In this document: one piece after another, positions 1 through 9,264 of the stretch
How positions within the stretch are numbered: position 1 is the stretch's first letter
Layout: every line of letters begins with the position of its first letter
NCBI RefSeq assembly: GCF_003315245.1
Contig: NZ_QNRT01000003.1
Location: 184,852-248,851 of the forward strand
DNA: 64,000 nt
Origin: Arenicella xantha
GTDB lineage: Bacteria; Pseudomonadota; Gammaproteobacteria; Arenicellales; Arenicellaceae
Direction of reading: 5' to 3'
Translations under genes and position numbers: made by a program
The notes under the pieces: generated by a model
Seen by the model: the letters and a program-made list of their open reading frames with translations, nothing else
The model's database searches: none
What the model was told of the DNA's origin: nothing

Positions 1-2
1 CT

Positions 3-368
3 GACCTGGCCGGAGATGCTAATGCACAACAGTCCACGGCCGCTGCAAGTGAAATATTGTCGGAAGCCTCATGGTTTGAAATCGATGACAGCTTCTATGA
101 AGCGCGCGGAACGGCTTGGGCCTTGATTCACTATCTTAGAGCTGCCGAAGTCGACTTTGGGCCGGTGTTGCGCGATAAAAATGCAATACCAACTCTACGG
201 CAAGTGATTCGCGAGCTAGAGTCCACACAGCAAGAAGTTGATAGCCCAATGATCCTCAACGGCAGTGGAATGGGAATGTTTGCTAACCACTCATTGGTTA
301 TGAGTTCGTACATAGGGCGAGCCAATTCTGCGATTGCTGACTTGCGGCGCTTGCTGGCCGATGGCTAA
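3..368 (+). CDS. DUF2333 family protein, C-terminal part (5' end outside window)
   Basis: The reading frame is open to the left window edge, so this is the C-terminal ~121 codons of a longer gene; a TTG at position 57 could be mistaken for its start. The visible stretch WFEIDDSFYEARG followed by AWALIHYLRA and a late Ser/Arg-rich helix matches my memory of DUF2333, a proteobacterial membrane-associated family of unknown function. No membrane helix lies in the visible part, as expected since the family's transmembrane segment is N-terminal. It is followed after 36 bp by a bidirectional terminator shared with the convergent sugar porter. Confidence 0.7.
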   Translation, partial: DLAGDANAQQSTAAASEILSEASWFEIDDSFYEARGTAWALIHYLRAAEVDFGPVLRDKNAIPTLRQVIRELESTQQEVDSPMILNGSGMGMFANHSLVMSSYIGRANSAIADLRRLLADG

Positions 369-403
369 GCCATAACAGTGGACTTAACGTCCTAAAGCAA
401 TAA

Positions 404-433
404 CAAAAAAGTCAGCCTAGGCTGACTTTTTTG
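404..433. terminator. Bidirectional rho-independent terminator
   Basis: Perfect inverted repeat: AGTCAGCC and GGCTGACT arms meet at a CTAG centre, with A6 on the left and T6 on the right. It lies between the convergent DUF2333 gene and sugar porter and can serve both. Confidence 0.9.
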
Positions 434-452
434 TTGAGTGCGACACACCTCG

Positions 453-1847
453 TTAGCCGCGCATGTCTTCCAAACTGATTCCGCGTGTCTCTCGAATCAT
501 GCTTGCGACAAACCAAATGGATAGGGTGGCGAAAAACGCATAAATACCATAAGTCGCTGCGAGCCCGATACCGGCAAGCATGTAGGGAAACGTCATGGTG
601 ACGGCGAAGTTAGAACCCCATTGGAATAAGCCGCTAACCGCCAAGCCAGTGCCTCGAATCTGATTTGGGAACATCTCACCTAACATGACCCACATCACAG
701 GGCCCCATGAGAAGTTGAAGAATACGACGTAGGTGTTAGCAGCAATAAGCGCAACCACGCCCATCTGGTCACTCAACTGAAGCGTACCGTTTTGCAGACT
801 GCCAGTAGCGAAGGCATAAGCAACAACGGCTAGCGTCGCTGCCATACCTATTGAGCCAATCATTAACAAAGGCTTGCGCCCAATACGGTCAATCAGTAGC
901 AGAGCGGCAACTACCGCGCCAATACTTAAAAGACCCGAGAGTACATTGATTTGAAGTGCGTCATTTTCAGAGAAGCCGACCGATTGCCACAGTACAGATC
1001 CGTAATAGAACACCACATTGATGCCGACCAGTTGTTGAAAGGTTGCGAGTCCAATGCCAATCCAGACAATGCGCCGAACTTTGCCTGCTTGAAACAAGTC
1101 GCTAAGGCGTGGTGCATGATGATCATCGGCGAGCGAATCACTGATCTCTTGGATAAGTTTCGGCGCTTGGTCTGTGCCGGCTAGCCGATCGAGAACTTGG
1201 CGAGCTTTATCTTGTTGGCCTGTAAGTACTAAATAGCGTGGGCTTTCGGAAATCAGTAATAAGGTGATTGCGAATAATGCTGCCGGCACCAACTCAATCC
1301 AAAACATCCATCTCCAGGCCTCGTAGCCGAGCCAAAATACTGCTTTTGATCCGCCTGCGGCATCGGCTAACAGGTAGTTCGAAAAGAAGGCGGCCGATAA
1401 GCCGCAGATTATCGCGACTTGTTGAACCGAGCTTAATCGACCGCGGTATTCGGATGGTGCGATTTCACTGATATAGGCTGGTGCCATTACGCTAGCGGCG
1501 CCCACTGCGAGACCACCGAGTACGCGATACAAGATAAACCATGAGCCGGTATCGGCGATGCCTGATCCCCACGCGCTCACAATAAAAAATAATGCGGACA
1601 CGATGAGTAGGGTTCGACGTCCAAACTTATCGGCTAACACGCCAGCAAAGAATGCACCAATGGCGCAACCAAGCAGCATTGAGGCAACATTAAAACCGGT
1701 GCCGATGCTGTTTGAGTTAAAAGCGCTTTGTAGTCCGTCGATGGTGCCGTTGATGACACCGCTGTCAAACCCAAACAAAAAGCCGCCGAGTGTCGCGACA
1801 CAGCTGGTAGCAATAATGAGGGGTAAGTTATGTCCTGCTTGAGCCAT
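453..1847 (-). CDS. MFS sugar porter family transporter
   Basis: Inner-membrane symporter of the major facilitator superfamily, sugar porter family (XylE/GalP/GlcP type), 464 residues with twelve predicted helices. Family signatures are present: DKFGRR after helix 2 (73-78), SESPRYL after helix 6 (about 200-206), QQLVGIN followed by YY in helix 7 (271-282), DRIGRKP between helices 8 and 9, and RETRG in place of the usual PETKG at the C-terminus. The ATG start follows an AAAGGAGAG ribosome-binding site. It stands alone between terminators, so the sugar cannot be inferred from neighbours; a proton- or sodium-coupled hexose or pentose is likely. Confidence 0.9.
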   Translation of the reverse strand: MAQAGHNLPLIIATSCVATLGGFLFGFDSGVINGTIDGLQSAFNSNSIGTGFNVASMLLGCAIGAFFAGVLADKFGRRTLLIVSALFFIVSAWGSGIADTGSWFILYRVLGGLAVGAASVMAPAYISEIAPSEYRGRLSSVQQVAIICGLSAAFFSNYLLADAAGGSKAVFWLGYEAWRWMFWIELVPAALFAITLLLISESPRYLVLTGQQDKARQVLDRLAGTDQAPKLIQEISDSLADDHHAPRLSDLFQAGKVRRIVWIGIGLATFQQLVGINVVFYYGSVLWQSVGFSENDALQINVLSGLLSIGAVVAALLLIDRIGRKPLLMIGSIGMAATLAVVAYAFATGSLQNGTLQLSDQMGVVALIAANTYVVFFNFSWGPVMWVMLGEMFPNQIRGTGLAVSGLFQWGSNFAVTMTFPYMLAGIGLAATYGIYAFFATLSIWFVASMIRETRGISLEDMRG

Positions 1848-1994
1848 ACGAGCTCTCCTTTGAGGTAATAATTATCGGTATTATTTTTATGTTGAGCGTT
1901 TGCTCTTGCTGAGTTTAGCAAGAACTGATCGTTTGACGCGGCGATCTTGCAAATTTGCTCAGCCGATTCGTTGATTCGGTCAGTCATTATATAT

Positions 1995-2027
1995 AAAAAA
2001 AGCCCTCGCTCTGATTGAGCGAGGGCT
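1995..2027 (-). terminator. Rho-independent terminator of the AGCS symporter gene
   Basis: A 10-bp stem (GCCCTCGCTC / GAGCGAGGGC, 5-nt loop) is followed on the minus strand by seven Ts. It lies just past the stop of the sodium:alanine symporter gene. Confidence 0.9.
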
Positions 2028-2075
2028 TCGGTCTTTGGGTCGCCGCAATCCTTTGCCGTGACTCTACGCTACAGG

Positions 2076-3557
2076 CTACTTTTTATGTCGTTTAACCCAG
2101 TAGTCGGCATTCTTAATGCCGAGCGATTCTGGGTCGAAGGTGTAATGCTCGACGCCTTGCTTGCGTTGGCGCTCATAATCTTTGAGTGCCTTGAGCGCGG
2201 GCTTGCCCATAAAGAAGATAATCAATATACCGATAATGTTGATCCATGCCATCAGGCCAACCCCGATGTCACCGAGTGCCCAAGCGAGACTGGCTGCTTT
2301 CACCGTGCCGTAAAATACCGCGGCGATTAACGCAAACTTTAGCAAGGTTACGGCGCCGGGAATGTTGATAGAGCGTTTGATGTACGCAACGTTGCTTTCG
2401 GCAATATAGTAGTAGGCCATTAGCGTGGTAAACGAGAAGAAGAACAAAGCAATCGCCACGAATGGGTTGCCAATGCCTGGCATAACGCTTTCAATCGCCA
2501 TTTGAGTAAACGCTGGGCTGCTGATTTCGGTAGCGGCTGCAACATTCTGCACGATTAGCGTATCGCCGGGGCCGGCTACGTTATACATGCCGGTGATCAG
2601 AATCATAAATGCCGTGGCGGTACACACGAACAAGGTATCAATGTAGATCGAAAAAGACTGCACTAAGCCTTGCTGTGCAGGATGCTCAACTTCGGCAGCT
2701 GCCGCCGCGTGTGGAGCGGTACCTTGGCCAGCTTCATTGGAATACACGCCGCGTTTCACGCCCCAACCAATCGCCGCACCAAAGCCAGCCATGGGGGTAA
2801 ATGCATCACCGACGATCAACATGAAGATACGTGGTAATTCAGTTAGGTTGAGTGCGATGATCGATAGAGCAAAGATCACATATGCTAACGCCATAAATGG
2901 CACGACAATTTGCGCAAAGTTGGCGATACGTTTGACGCCGCCGAAAATAATGAAGCCCAGTACTAGAACGATGATTGATCCAGTAATGATTTTAGTTGAG
3001 CTGAGTGTACCCATGGCGGTTTCCACCATGGTGCCTTCTCCTAGCGTTTGCACTACTGCATTGCCAATCGCGTTTGACTGTACTGTCGGTAATAACACGC
3101 CACAAGCAAGAATAGTGGCAAGCGCGAATACCCAGGCGTACCATGTCTGACCCATGGCTTTCTCGATGTAATAAGCAGGTCCCCCGCGGTACTCACCGTC
3201 ATTAACCTCTTTGTAGATTTGCGCGAGGGTAGCTTCGATAAACGCGGTGGCGGCGCCAAAAATAGCAACAACCCACATCCAGAATACCGCGCCAGGACCG
3301 CCAAAGCCGATAGCCGCAGCGACGCCGGCGATGTTACCGGTACCAACTCGCCCCGATAAAGAAACGGCCAGCGCTTGGAATGGCGAAATGCCTTTCTCTG
3401 AACTCTTGCCAGACTTGATTAATCGAATCATTTCCCCGAATAGTCTGACCTGCATGCCGCGAGTCAGTATCGTGTAGAACAGTCCGGCGGCTAAGCAAAG
3501 ATAGATCAGAGCGGGGCTCCAGATAATCCCATTTAGAAAATTAATGGCGTCTTGCAT
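2076..3557 (-). CDS. Sodium:alanine/glycine symporter (AGCS family)
   Basis: Polytopic inner-membrane amino-acid carrier of the alanine or glycine:cation symporter family (TC 2.A.25), which imports alanine or glycine with sodium. At 493 residues it has normal family length. Recognisable stretches are SLSGRVGTGNIAGVAAAI near residues 66-83, GGPGAVFWMW just after it, and GWGVKRGVYSNEAGQGTAPHAAAAA in mid-protein, the most conserved AGCS segment. It is monocistronic, with its own terminator. No clear Shine-Dalgarno precedes the ATG. Substrate choice between alanine and glycine cannot be decided from sequence. Confidence 0.93.
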   Translation of the reverse strand: MQDAINFLNGIIWSPALIYLCLAAGLFYTILTRGMQVRLFGEMIRLIKSGKSSEKGISPFQALAVSLSGRVGTGNIAGVAAAIGFGGPGAVFWMWVVAIFGAATAFIEATLAQIYKEVNDGEYRGGPAYYIEKAMGQTWYAWVFALATILACGVLLPTVQSNAIGNAVVQTLGEGTMVETAMGTLSSTKIITGSIIVLVLGFIIFGGVKRIANFAQIVVPFMALAYVIFALSIIALNLTELPRIFMLIVGDAFTPMAGFGAAIGWGVKRGVYSNEAGQGTAPHAAAAAEVEHPAQQGLVQSFSIYIDTLFVCTATAFMILITGMYNVAGPGDTLIVQNVAAATEISSPAFTQMAIESVMPGIGNPFVAIALFFFSFTTLMAYYYIAESNVAYIKRSINIPGAVTLLKFALIAAVFYGTVKAASLAWALGDIGVGLMAWINIIGILIIFFMGKPALKALKDYERQRKQGVEHYTFDPESLGIKNADYWVKRHKK

Positions 3558-3623
3558 AAGAAATGTTTATCGTTGTTATTCGGAGTGCTCAGTATACGGG
3601 AATTTTGAATTAAGTCAGCGGGC

Positions 3624-3653
3624 AAAAAAAACGAGCGCCGCGAGGCGCCCGTT
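3624..3653 (-). terminator. Rho-independent terminator of the TonB-dependent receptor gene
   Basis: On the minus strand ACGGGCGCC pairs with GGCGCTCGT (one G-U pair, loop TCGCG) and is followed by seven or more Ts. It sits 28 bp past the receptor stop codon. Confidence 0.88.
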
Positions 3654-3680
3654 TTTAAGCACTAAGCTTCTAAGCAGAAA

Positions 3681-6167
3681 TTAGAAGTTGTAAGTAGCGC
3701 GGCCGTACAAGAATGTACCGTTGAAGCCAAATGGAGAGAATTGGCTATACGGTAAACCCAGTGCATTGGCTGGTGTGCCACCACAGACGTTGGTTGAACA
3801 GCCTTGCTCGTCAGTCACGTTGCGTGCACCAATGGTGAACGTGAGCGCATCCGAGAAGTTATAACCGGCTTCTAAGTCAAGTAGGATGTTGTCATCGAAC
3901 TCGCCGCCAGCTTCGTTGTCATAGAATTCGCCGTAGTAACTAAAGCGAGCTAGTAAACGAACTTTTTCCATCTGGTGGTTAGCCGTGAAGTTCCAGCGTG
4001 TGTCGGGAACACCGTTCTCAATCAGATTAACGCGGTTGTCATTCAACAAGGTTGGGTTACGGCGTGTTACTTCGGTATCGGTGTAGTTAAACGCCAAGTT
4101 CCAAGTTGTTGAGCCGTTTAACCAATCTGTGTTCCACGTCGCAACGATATCGTAACCTGAGGTGTTGGTATCGAATTGGTTGGTGAAGAAACGAAATTGA
4201 GAGATATCCGATGCATCAATGCCTTGTCCGGCTAAGGTAGCTAAATCTTCTGCAGTCAACGCAAAGTCATTGGACAAGCTTAGACGGTTCTCCACATCAA
4301 TGTCGAAGTAATCAACGGTAATATCGACTGGCCCGGCTGACATGTAAGCGCCGAGTGTCAAGTTAGTTGAATCTTCTGGATCCAGTGCGCCGCCACCACG
4401 CAACTGAGCTGCTGGGCTGTTTGGTGGAATCACACCTTGGTTAGTTAACACGCCTTGAATGATCTGTGTAGAGATATTCGATGCATTCGATTGACCCGGT
4501 GTTGGTGCTTTGAAGCCGGTACTGACTGTGGCACGCATACCAAAGTTATCGGTGATCGTATAGTTGGCACCTAACTTATAGTTGGTGGTACTACCAAAAT
4601 CATCAAAGTCCTCGTAACGCACCGCGGCGGCAACCAATAATGAATCAGTGGCTTGCCATTCTAGATCGGTGTAAATCGATGTGTTGGCACGGTCAAATGC
4701 ACCGGCAATGCTTGGCGAAAAGCCTGGAAACCCATTGCTTGAGGTTGAGAACCCTTGGGTTCCTAAGCCGCCATCAATGTATGATTCTTCTTGTCCGGCA
4801 ATGATCGAAAATTCTTCGTTACGATATTCCGCACCAAATGCCAATGATACGTTGTCAGACAGCGGCATGCTGAAATCCACGTTCAAGTTAAGGTCAGCTT
4901 GCTCATAGGCGCCTGGGTTAAAATCGCGTGGTGAATTCGGGCCAAGGCTCGCATTAACTGTATTGTTAATGAAGAAGTCGGCTTCGTTTTTGCCGTAGTA
5001 ACCACTGACTGACCAGAACATGCCGCCGTCTGTTTCTCCGCGTAAGCCGAGTAATAGAGACGTGTCTGTCACTTCGCCACCAAAGTTAGGTGTAAAGCCG
5101 CCGGGGATTGTTTCTTGGAACGAAAAGCAGTTTGGATCAGCTTGTACTTGAGCGTAAGCAACTGGGTCAGGTGTAACACCATTCAAGGTAACTGTTGGGC
5201 AGCCGACACCGTCGTTAGGTGTCAAATCACCAATCAATAGCTCAGCGCCATCACCGTAAACGCCACCGCGGTTGGTTGGATTCCGATAGTAGAAACCGCC
5301 AGTTACTTCTTTGGTGTTGTAGTTGGCATTACCGAAAAATTCGATGCTTTCAGTTACTTGAGTACCAAAGTTAGCCCACAATTTAATGTCACCATCGACT
5401 TCAGGTGAGCCCCAAACTTGCGCGGGATCATTAACGCCTTGGTATCCGGCATTGATTAAATCTTGTGCATCTGAGCGTTGCACTGAGCGATCTGTCGCTT
5501 CAGCTTCTGCGAATTCAGCGGTGAGGTTTAGAAAACCATCGCCAATTGCAAAACCTTGATTGACTGCTACTGAGTATGAATTTTCGCCTTCAGTATATTG
5601 GCCATAGCGTACTTCGAGCGAGCCTTCGGAGTCAGAGTTCTTAAGATTAAAGTTGATCACGCCAGCGATCGCGTCAGAACCGTATTGTGCCGCAGCACCA
5701 TCGCGTAAAACTTCGACGCTTTGTAGTGCTAAAGCTGGGATGGCAGCGATATCAGGGCCTTGTGAGCCGTCAGATAGGCCGTTGCCAAGCCAACTAATGA
5801 CCGCTGCACGATGGCGTCGTTGTCCATTAACTAATACTAGAGTGTGGTCGGGAGCCAATCCGCGCAGGTTAGCTGGGCGAACAAGGGTTGCTGCATCTGA
5901 AATTGGCTGGTCGTTAACGTTGAAGGAGGGAACTACGTTACGCAATAAATTGGCTGTGTCTACGCCACCTTGTGAGGTGAAATCACTGCCGGAGATTACG
6001 TCAACAGCAGCAACTGAGTCGGTTGCGGAGCGTGGCTTGCCCCGTGTACCAATGGTAACAATCTCTTCGATTGCGCCCTCTTGTTGAGCGAATGATGGAG
6101 TTGATACCGTGCCAACGGAAGCCACCGCAATGGCCAGAGCTAACGCTCGGGGTTGGAACTTTCTCAT
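3681..6167 (-). CDS. TonB-dependent outer-membrane receptor
   Basis: Outer-membrane active-transport receptor of 828 residues. I chose the ATG at 6167 because an AGGAG lies 11 bp upstream; an in-frame TTG at 6191 would put that site inside the coding region. MRKFQPRALALAIAVASVG...SFA is a signal peptide, followed by a TonB-box-like EEIVTIGTR, a plug domain (about 40-170, with LRGLAPDHTLVLVNGQRR and VEVLRDGAAAQYGSDAIAGVIN) and a 22-strand-type barrel ending in aromatic YNF. Several Cys in a loop (CPTV, NCF) may form disulfides. No siderophore, vitamin B12 or sugar gene is adjacent, so the ligand is unknown. The gene is transcribed divergently from nhaC. Confidence 0.93.
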   Translation of the reverse strand: MRKFQPRALALAIAVASVGTVSTPSFAQQEGAIEEIVTIGTRGKPRSATDSVAAVDVISGSDFTSQGGVDTANLLRNVVPSFNVNDQPISDAATLVRPANLRGLAPDHTLVLVNGQRRHRAAVISWLGNGLSDGSQGPDIAAIPALALQSVEVLRDGAAAQYGSDAIAGVINFNLKNSDSEGSLEVRYGQYTEGENSYSVAVNQGFAIGDGFLNLTAEFAEAEATDRSVQRSDAQDLINAGYQGVNDPAQVWGSPEVDGDIKLWANFGTQVTESIEFFGNANYNTKEVTGGFYYRNPTNRGGVYGDGAELLIGDLTPNDGVGCPTVTLNGVTPDPVAYAQVQADPNCFSFQETIPGGFTPNFGGEVTDTSLLLGLRGETDGGMFWSVSGYYGKNEADFFINNTVNASLGPNSPRDFNPGAYEQADLNLNVDFSMPLSDNVSLAFGAEYRNEEFSIIAGQEESYIDGGLGTQGFSTSSNGFPGFSPSIAGAFDRANTSIYTDLEWQATDSLLVAAAVRYEDFDDFGSTTNYKLGANYTITDNFGMRATVSTGFKAPTPGQSNASNISTQIIQGVLTNQGVIPPNSPAAQLRGGGALDPEDSTNLTLGAYMSAGPVDITVDYFDIDVENRLSLSNDFALTAEDLATLAGQGIDASDISQFRFFTNQFDTNTSGYDIVATWNTDWLNGSTTWNLAFNYTDTEVTRRNPTLLNDNRVNLIENGVPDTRWNFTANHQMEKVRLLARFSYYGEFYDNEAGGEFDDNILLDLEAGYNFSDALTFTIGARNVTDEQGCSTNVCGGTPANALGLPYSQFSPFGFNGTFLYGRATYNF

Positions 6168-6535
6168 AACTTTCTTTTCTCCTGTGAGCAATTAAGCTCA
6201 CTGTTATTAGGACGGGTCTGGAAATCTTGTTGTTTTGAGGTCAAGTGTTGCAACAAAACCACCAACTTTCAATCCTACGCCGTTTTGAGCCGCTCAACAA
6301 GATAAATGTCAAGCTTTGCTGGCGTCATTTCATGGTTTGATGGTTGTTGCGAGGTACAGCGACCGTTTTGTGAAAGGCGAACTAAAATTTTTTCTGGTTG
6401 TTTATTTAGCGATTCGTATATGATGAATCGCTCAACTAGATTGAGAGTCAGTACTGTTTTTATTGCGCCATTCGATACAAATGAAGTGGCAGCAATAGAA
6501 ATCCACTACTCAATAACTAAAAAAAATTAAAATTT
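6168..6535. other. Divergent intergenic region, receptor / nhaC
   Basis: 368 bp without a credible gene. A 74-codon open frame at 6306-6530 has no ribosome-binding site or recognisable content. The region must hold divergent promoters; the only clear structure is the inverted repeat at 6408-6432 described separately. Confidence 0.6.
6398..6432 (+). promoter_or_regulatory. Candidate operator/promoter upstream of nhaC
   Basis: A perfect 8-bp inverted repeat, AGCGATTC (6408-6415) and GAATCGCT (6425-6432), flanks a 9-bp loop containing a -10-like TATGAT (6419-6424). A TTGTTT lies 15 bp upstream of it. A symmetric element straddling a -10 hexamer is a typical repressor layout. The spacing is short and no regulator gene is adjacent, so this is tentative. 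Confidence 0.35.
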
Positions 6536-8023
6536 ATGGACTCTACCGCCCCAGATTCAAGTCGCCCGAGTAATGACATGCCATTGTGGTTAGCGTTGCT
6601 CCCCGTTTTTGTGCTGATATCGGCATTATCTTGGAATGTTTGGATCTATGGAGATAACGCTTTAAGCGGCTCCAGTCAGATGATCATTATTCTCGTAACT
6701 GGTTTCGCAGCGGCCATTGGTCTGCTGCGGGGAACTAGCTGGAAACAGCAACAGGTCAGCGTTGTTTCGACCATAAGCAATGCTATGCCGTCGATCCTAA
6801 TTTTGATGTTGGTCGGGGCCTTGGCTAGTATATGGTTGTTATGCGGTACCGTGCCGATGTTGGTTTACTACGGGGTTAAGATACTGAACCCGACGATATT
6901 CTTATTGGCATGCTGTATAGCGTGTGCGCTGACATCATTGGTCAGCGGCAGCTCTTGGTCTACCGCGGCGACCATTGGGGTTGCGATGGTCGGCGTGGGC
7001 CGAGCGTTGGAAATTCCTGATGGCTTAATTGGTGGTGCCATAATTTCGGGCGCCTATTTTGGCGATAAAGTTTCGCCGTTATCTGATACCACCAATCTCG
7101 CGGCAGCGGTTACTGAGACGCCGTTGTTTACCCATATCCGTTACCTATTTTTGACGACTGGTCCATCGATTGTCATCACGCTAATTTTATTTACTGTGAT
7201 TGGCTTTAATATCGATACCACATCGACCGAAGTCGATGTGCAGAACGTATTAGGTGCGATTGAGCAACGGTTTAATATTAGCCTATGGCTTCTGTTGCCG
7301 CCGGTGATCACCTTGGGGCTTATTGTGCGCAAGGTTGACGCAATACCTGCGCTGTTTGCCGGCGTATTGGCGGGTATCGTGTGCGCGTTGATTTTTCAGC
7401 GTGAGTTAGTTGCAGATCTGATGCAGGGCGCCGATAAGTATGCTCTGTATTCCATCATCATGAACACGCTCTACGGTGGTGTGGATATCTCGACCACCAA
7501 TACTATGTTGAATGACTTGTTCAGTGCTTCAGGTATGCGTGGAATGTTGGAAACCGTTTGGCTAATTTTGGCCGCTATGTCGTTTGGTGGTGTGATGGAA
7601 GCCTGTGGCATGTTGCAGCGTATTATGGACTCAGTGAAATCGTTGGTAAGCGGTTTCTTTAGTCTGGTTGCGTGTACTGCTGGAACTTGCTTGGTAACTA
7701 ATTTGAGCACTTCTGATCAGTATATCGCTGTTGCGATACCGGGTCGGATGTACGCAGGTTTGTACAAGGAAATGGGTTATAAGTCAGAGAACCTTAGTCG
7801 TACGCTGGAGGATACTGGCACGGTCACATCGGTGCTGATCCCGTGGAACACTTGTGGTGCGTACCATGCCGCGGTATTGGGGATTGGTACGTTTACCTAT
7901 CTGCCATTCTGTTTTTTCAACTTGCTTAGCCCGCTGATGACCCTCTTGTTTGCCTGGTTTATGATTAAGATTCGACGCATTGAGCCAGATCAGCAAGAAG
8001 GCCTGTCAAGCGTGACCGCTTAG
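6536..8023 (+). CDS. nhaC: Na+/H+ antiporter, NhaC family
   Basis: Inner-membrane antiporter of 495 residues that expels sodium in exchange for protons. It carries the NhaC-family signature GAYFGDKVSPLSDTTN at residues 172-187 and a related SSWSTAATIG at 139-148; a second STTNTMLNDL motif lies in the C-terminal half. About twelve helices are apparent. The leader is AT-rich with no Shine-Dalgarno; an in-frame ATG at codon 15 (MPLWLALLP) has no better site. Related proteins include malate/lactate-coupled antiporters (MleN), so organic-acid coupling cannot be excluded. It converges on the formyltransferase gene with 31 bp between stops. Confidence 0.85.
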   Translation: MDSTAPDSSRPSNDMPLWLALLPVFVLISALSWNVWIYGDNALSGSSQMIIILVTGFAAAIGLLRGTSWKQQQVSVVSTISNAMPSILILMLVGALASIWLLCGTVPMLVYYGVKILNPTIFLLACCIACALTSLVSGSSWSTAATIGVAMVGVGRALEIPDGLIGGAIISGAYFGDKVSPLSDTTNLAAAVTETPLFTHIRYLFLTTGPSIVITLILFTVIGFNIDTTSTEVDVQNVLGAIEQRFNISLWLLLPPVITLGLIVRKVDAIPALFAGVLAGIVCALIFQRELVADLMQGADKYALYSIIMNTLYGGVDISTTNTMLNDLFSASGMRGMLETVWLILAAMSFGGVMEACGMLQRIMDSVKSLVSGFFSLVACTAGTCLVTNLSTSDQYIAVAIPGRMYAGLYKEMGYKSENLSRTLEDTGTVTSVLIPWNTCGAYHAAVLGIGTFTYLPFCFFNLLSPLMTLLFAWFMIKIRRIEPDQQEGLSSVTA

Positions 8024-8054
8024 CGTGAAGTTTTAGTTTGAAGGCGGTAGTTGA

Positions 8055-8774
8055 TTAACTGTCGAGCCAGTGTTTTAAAGAGTCGTTCGCGTCCCACAGC
8101 GGGTACGCGAATGCTGCTAAGGCGGCGTGATCTGGGTATGAGTAATAGTGGCCAGGGCTCGCCTGTGGTGTGGCGTTCGGTTTGCTTGCTTCGGCTAGCT
8201 GATTCACGGTTTGCGCAATCGCTGCGCAACCGGCGGCATACAGGTTGCACACATTCCAAAAATACGATTTTTCATATCGAACCGGCTGTTGGGTACTTGT
8301 GATAACCGCCCCTTTATCAATTTGTGAGCTGTCTATCCAGTGCAGGCTAGTGCCGATTTGTGACGCTCTATTTTGCATTGCCCAGAAGGTAGCCATAACG
8401 CCTTGGTAGTCTGGCAGTATTCCGCTATGCAGGTTGATGATGCCGTGCCTAGGAACGGCGATTACCGCGTCTTGTAAGATCGACATATGTCGAACGCTAA
8501 TCACTAAATCGGGTTCACTGCGTGTGAATTGTTCGAAGTCGTGCGTGTTGATGGCATTTAAGCGTTTTGCGTTCAAGCGCTCGAATACCTTTGTGTCCCG
8601 GGTTAAGCAGGCGGCTTCGAATTCGGCAAGATTTTGGAGTGCAACTGGGTTGCTTGCACGACTGGGTTTGCGCGTAAAAAAGACGCTTAGCTCGTGCGCG
8701 GCTAAGCTCTTTTCCAAATAGCTCAGCGCTAGCGCGGCAGCTGGGTCGTGATTAACCAGTAGGGTTATCTTCAT
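8055..8774 (-). CDS. Formyltransferase-fold protein
   Basis: A 239-residue protein with the formyl_trans_N fold used by methionyl-tRNA and glycinamide-ribonucleotide formyltransferases. The active-site block INLHSGILPDYQGVMATFW (about 112-131) provides the Asn-His pair and the SLLP-like loop. IDKGAVI (about 152-158) carries the catalytic Asp. It lacks the C-terminal tRNA-binding domain of Fmt, so it more likely modifies a small molecule or an amino-sugar. Its ATG overlaps the end of the DUF1456 gene by 23 bp, placing it last in the metX-metW-DUF1456 transcription unit. Substrate unknown. Confidence 0.75.
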   Translation of the reverse strand: MKITLLVNHDPAAALALSYLEKSLAAHELSVFFTRKPSRASNPVALQNLAEFEAACLTRDTKVFERLNAKRLNAINTHDFEQFTRSEPDLVISVRHMSILQDAVIAVPRHGIINLHSGILPDYQGVMATFWAMQNRASQIGTSLHWIDSSQIDKGAVITSTQQPVRYEKSYFWNVCNLYAAGCAAIAQTVNQLAEASKPNATPQASPGHYYSYPDHAALAAFAYPLWDANDSLKHWLDS

Positions 8775-9264
8775 TCATTTCGTCTCGTAACGTGAGCGTT
8801 AAGCCTTTTATGAAAGCTCTTAATACTTGGTTGCCACAGGCGCGGTAGTGTTTGTGGCTGGGGCTGCGGAATAATGCACCAAGTTCGCTTTTGGATAGCT
8901 CTGTGCCACCAAGCTTTAGCATTTCTAGCATTTGTTGCTCTTGAAAGCTCATGGCAATCCGTAGTTTTTTGAGAATGTCGTTCTTGCTAAGTCGTGACGC
9001 TTTCGAGCTCGGTGCCGCCGCAGCGGGCAACGGAGTTTCTCGTAAACCGCGCTTAGTGACGATTAATCCATCGAGAAATGCCGCTAATTCTGTGTCGCTG
9101 CACTCGACAAAATCGTCATCGTCATCTTTCGCCAGCCTTGCTAAAAATGCCGCTTGCGTCATGGTCACAGAGGAGCTTGGATCGAGTGCGAATAGTGAAG
9201 TGGCCTGCTTGTTGGAAAAGTCAAAGGCAAAGCGTAAGCGCCGTAAAATATCGTTATTGTTCAT
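8752..9264 (-). CDS. DUF1456 family protein (YehS-like)
   Basis: 170-residue cytoplasmic protein with two copies of the DUF1456 repeat. The first begins NNNDILRRLRFAFDF, the second (about residue 93) SKNDILKKLRIAMSF, separated by a Pro/Ala/Ser linker. E. coli YehS has the same two-repeat design; the function is unknown. Its ATG overlaps the metW TGA (ATGA at 9261-9264), which indicates translational coupling to methionine genes. The C-terminus overlaps the formyltransferase start. I infer cotranscription with metXW but no metabolic role can be read from it. Confidence 0.85.
   Translation of the reverse strand: MNNNDILRRLRFAFDFSNKQATSLFALDPSSSVTMTQAAFLARLAKDDDDDFVECSDTELAAFLDGLIVTKRGLRETPLPAAAAPSSKASRLSKNDILKKLRIAMSFQEQQMLEMLKLGGTELSKSELGALFRSPSHKHYRACGNQVLRAFIKGLTLTLRDEMNEDNPTG

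Noticed and set aside
6306..6530. 74-codon open frame ahead of nhaC
   Set aside because: No Shine-Dalgarno, no family resemblance, and it covers the divergent promoter region.
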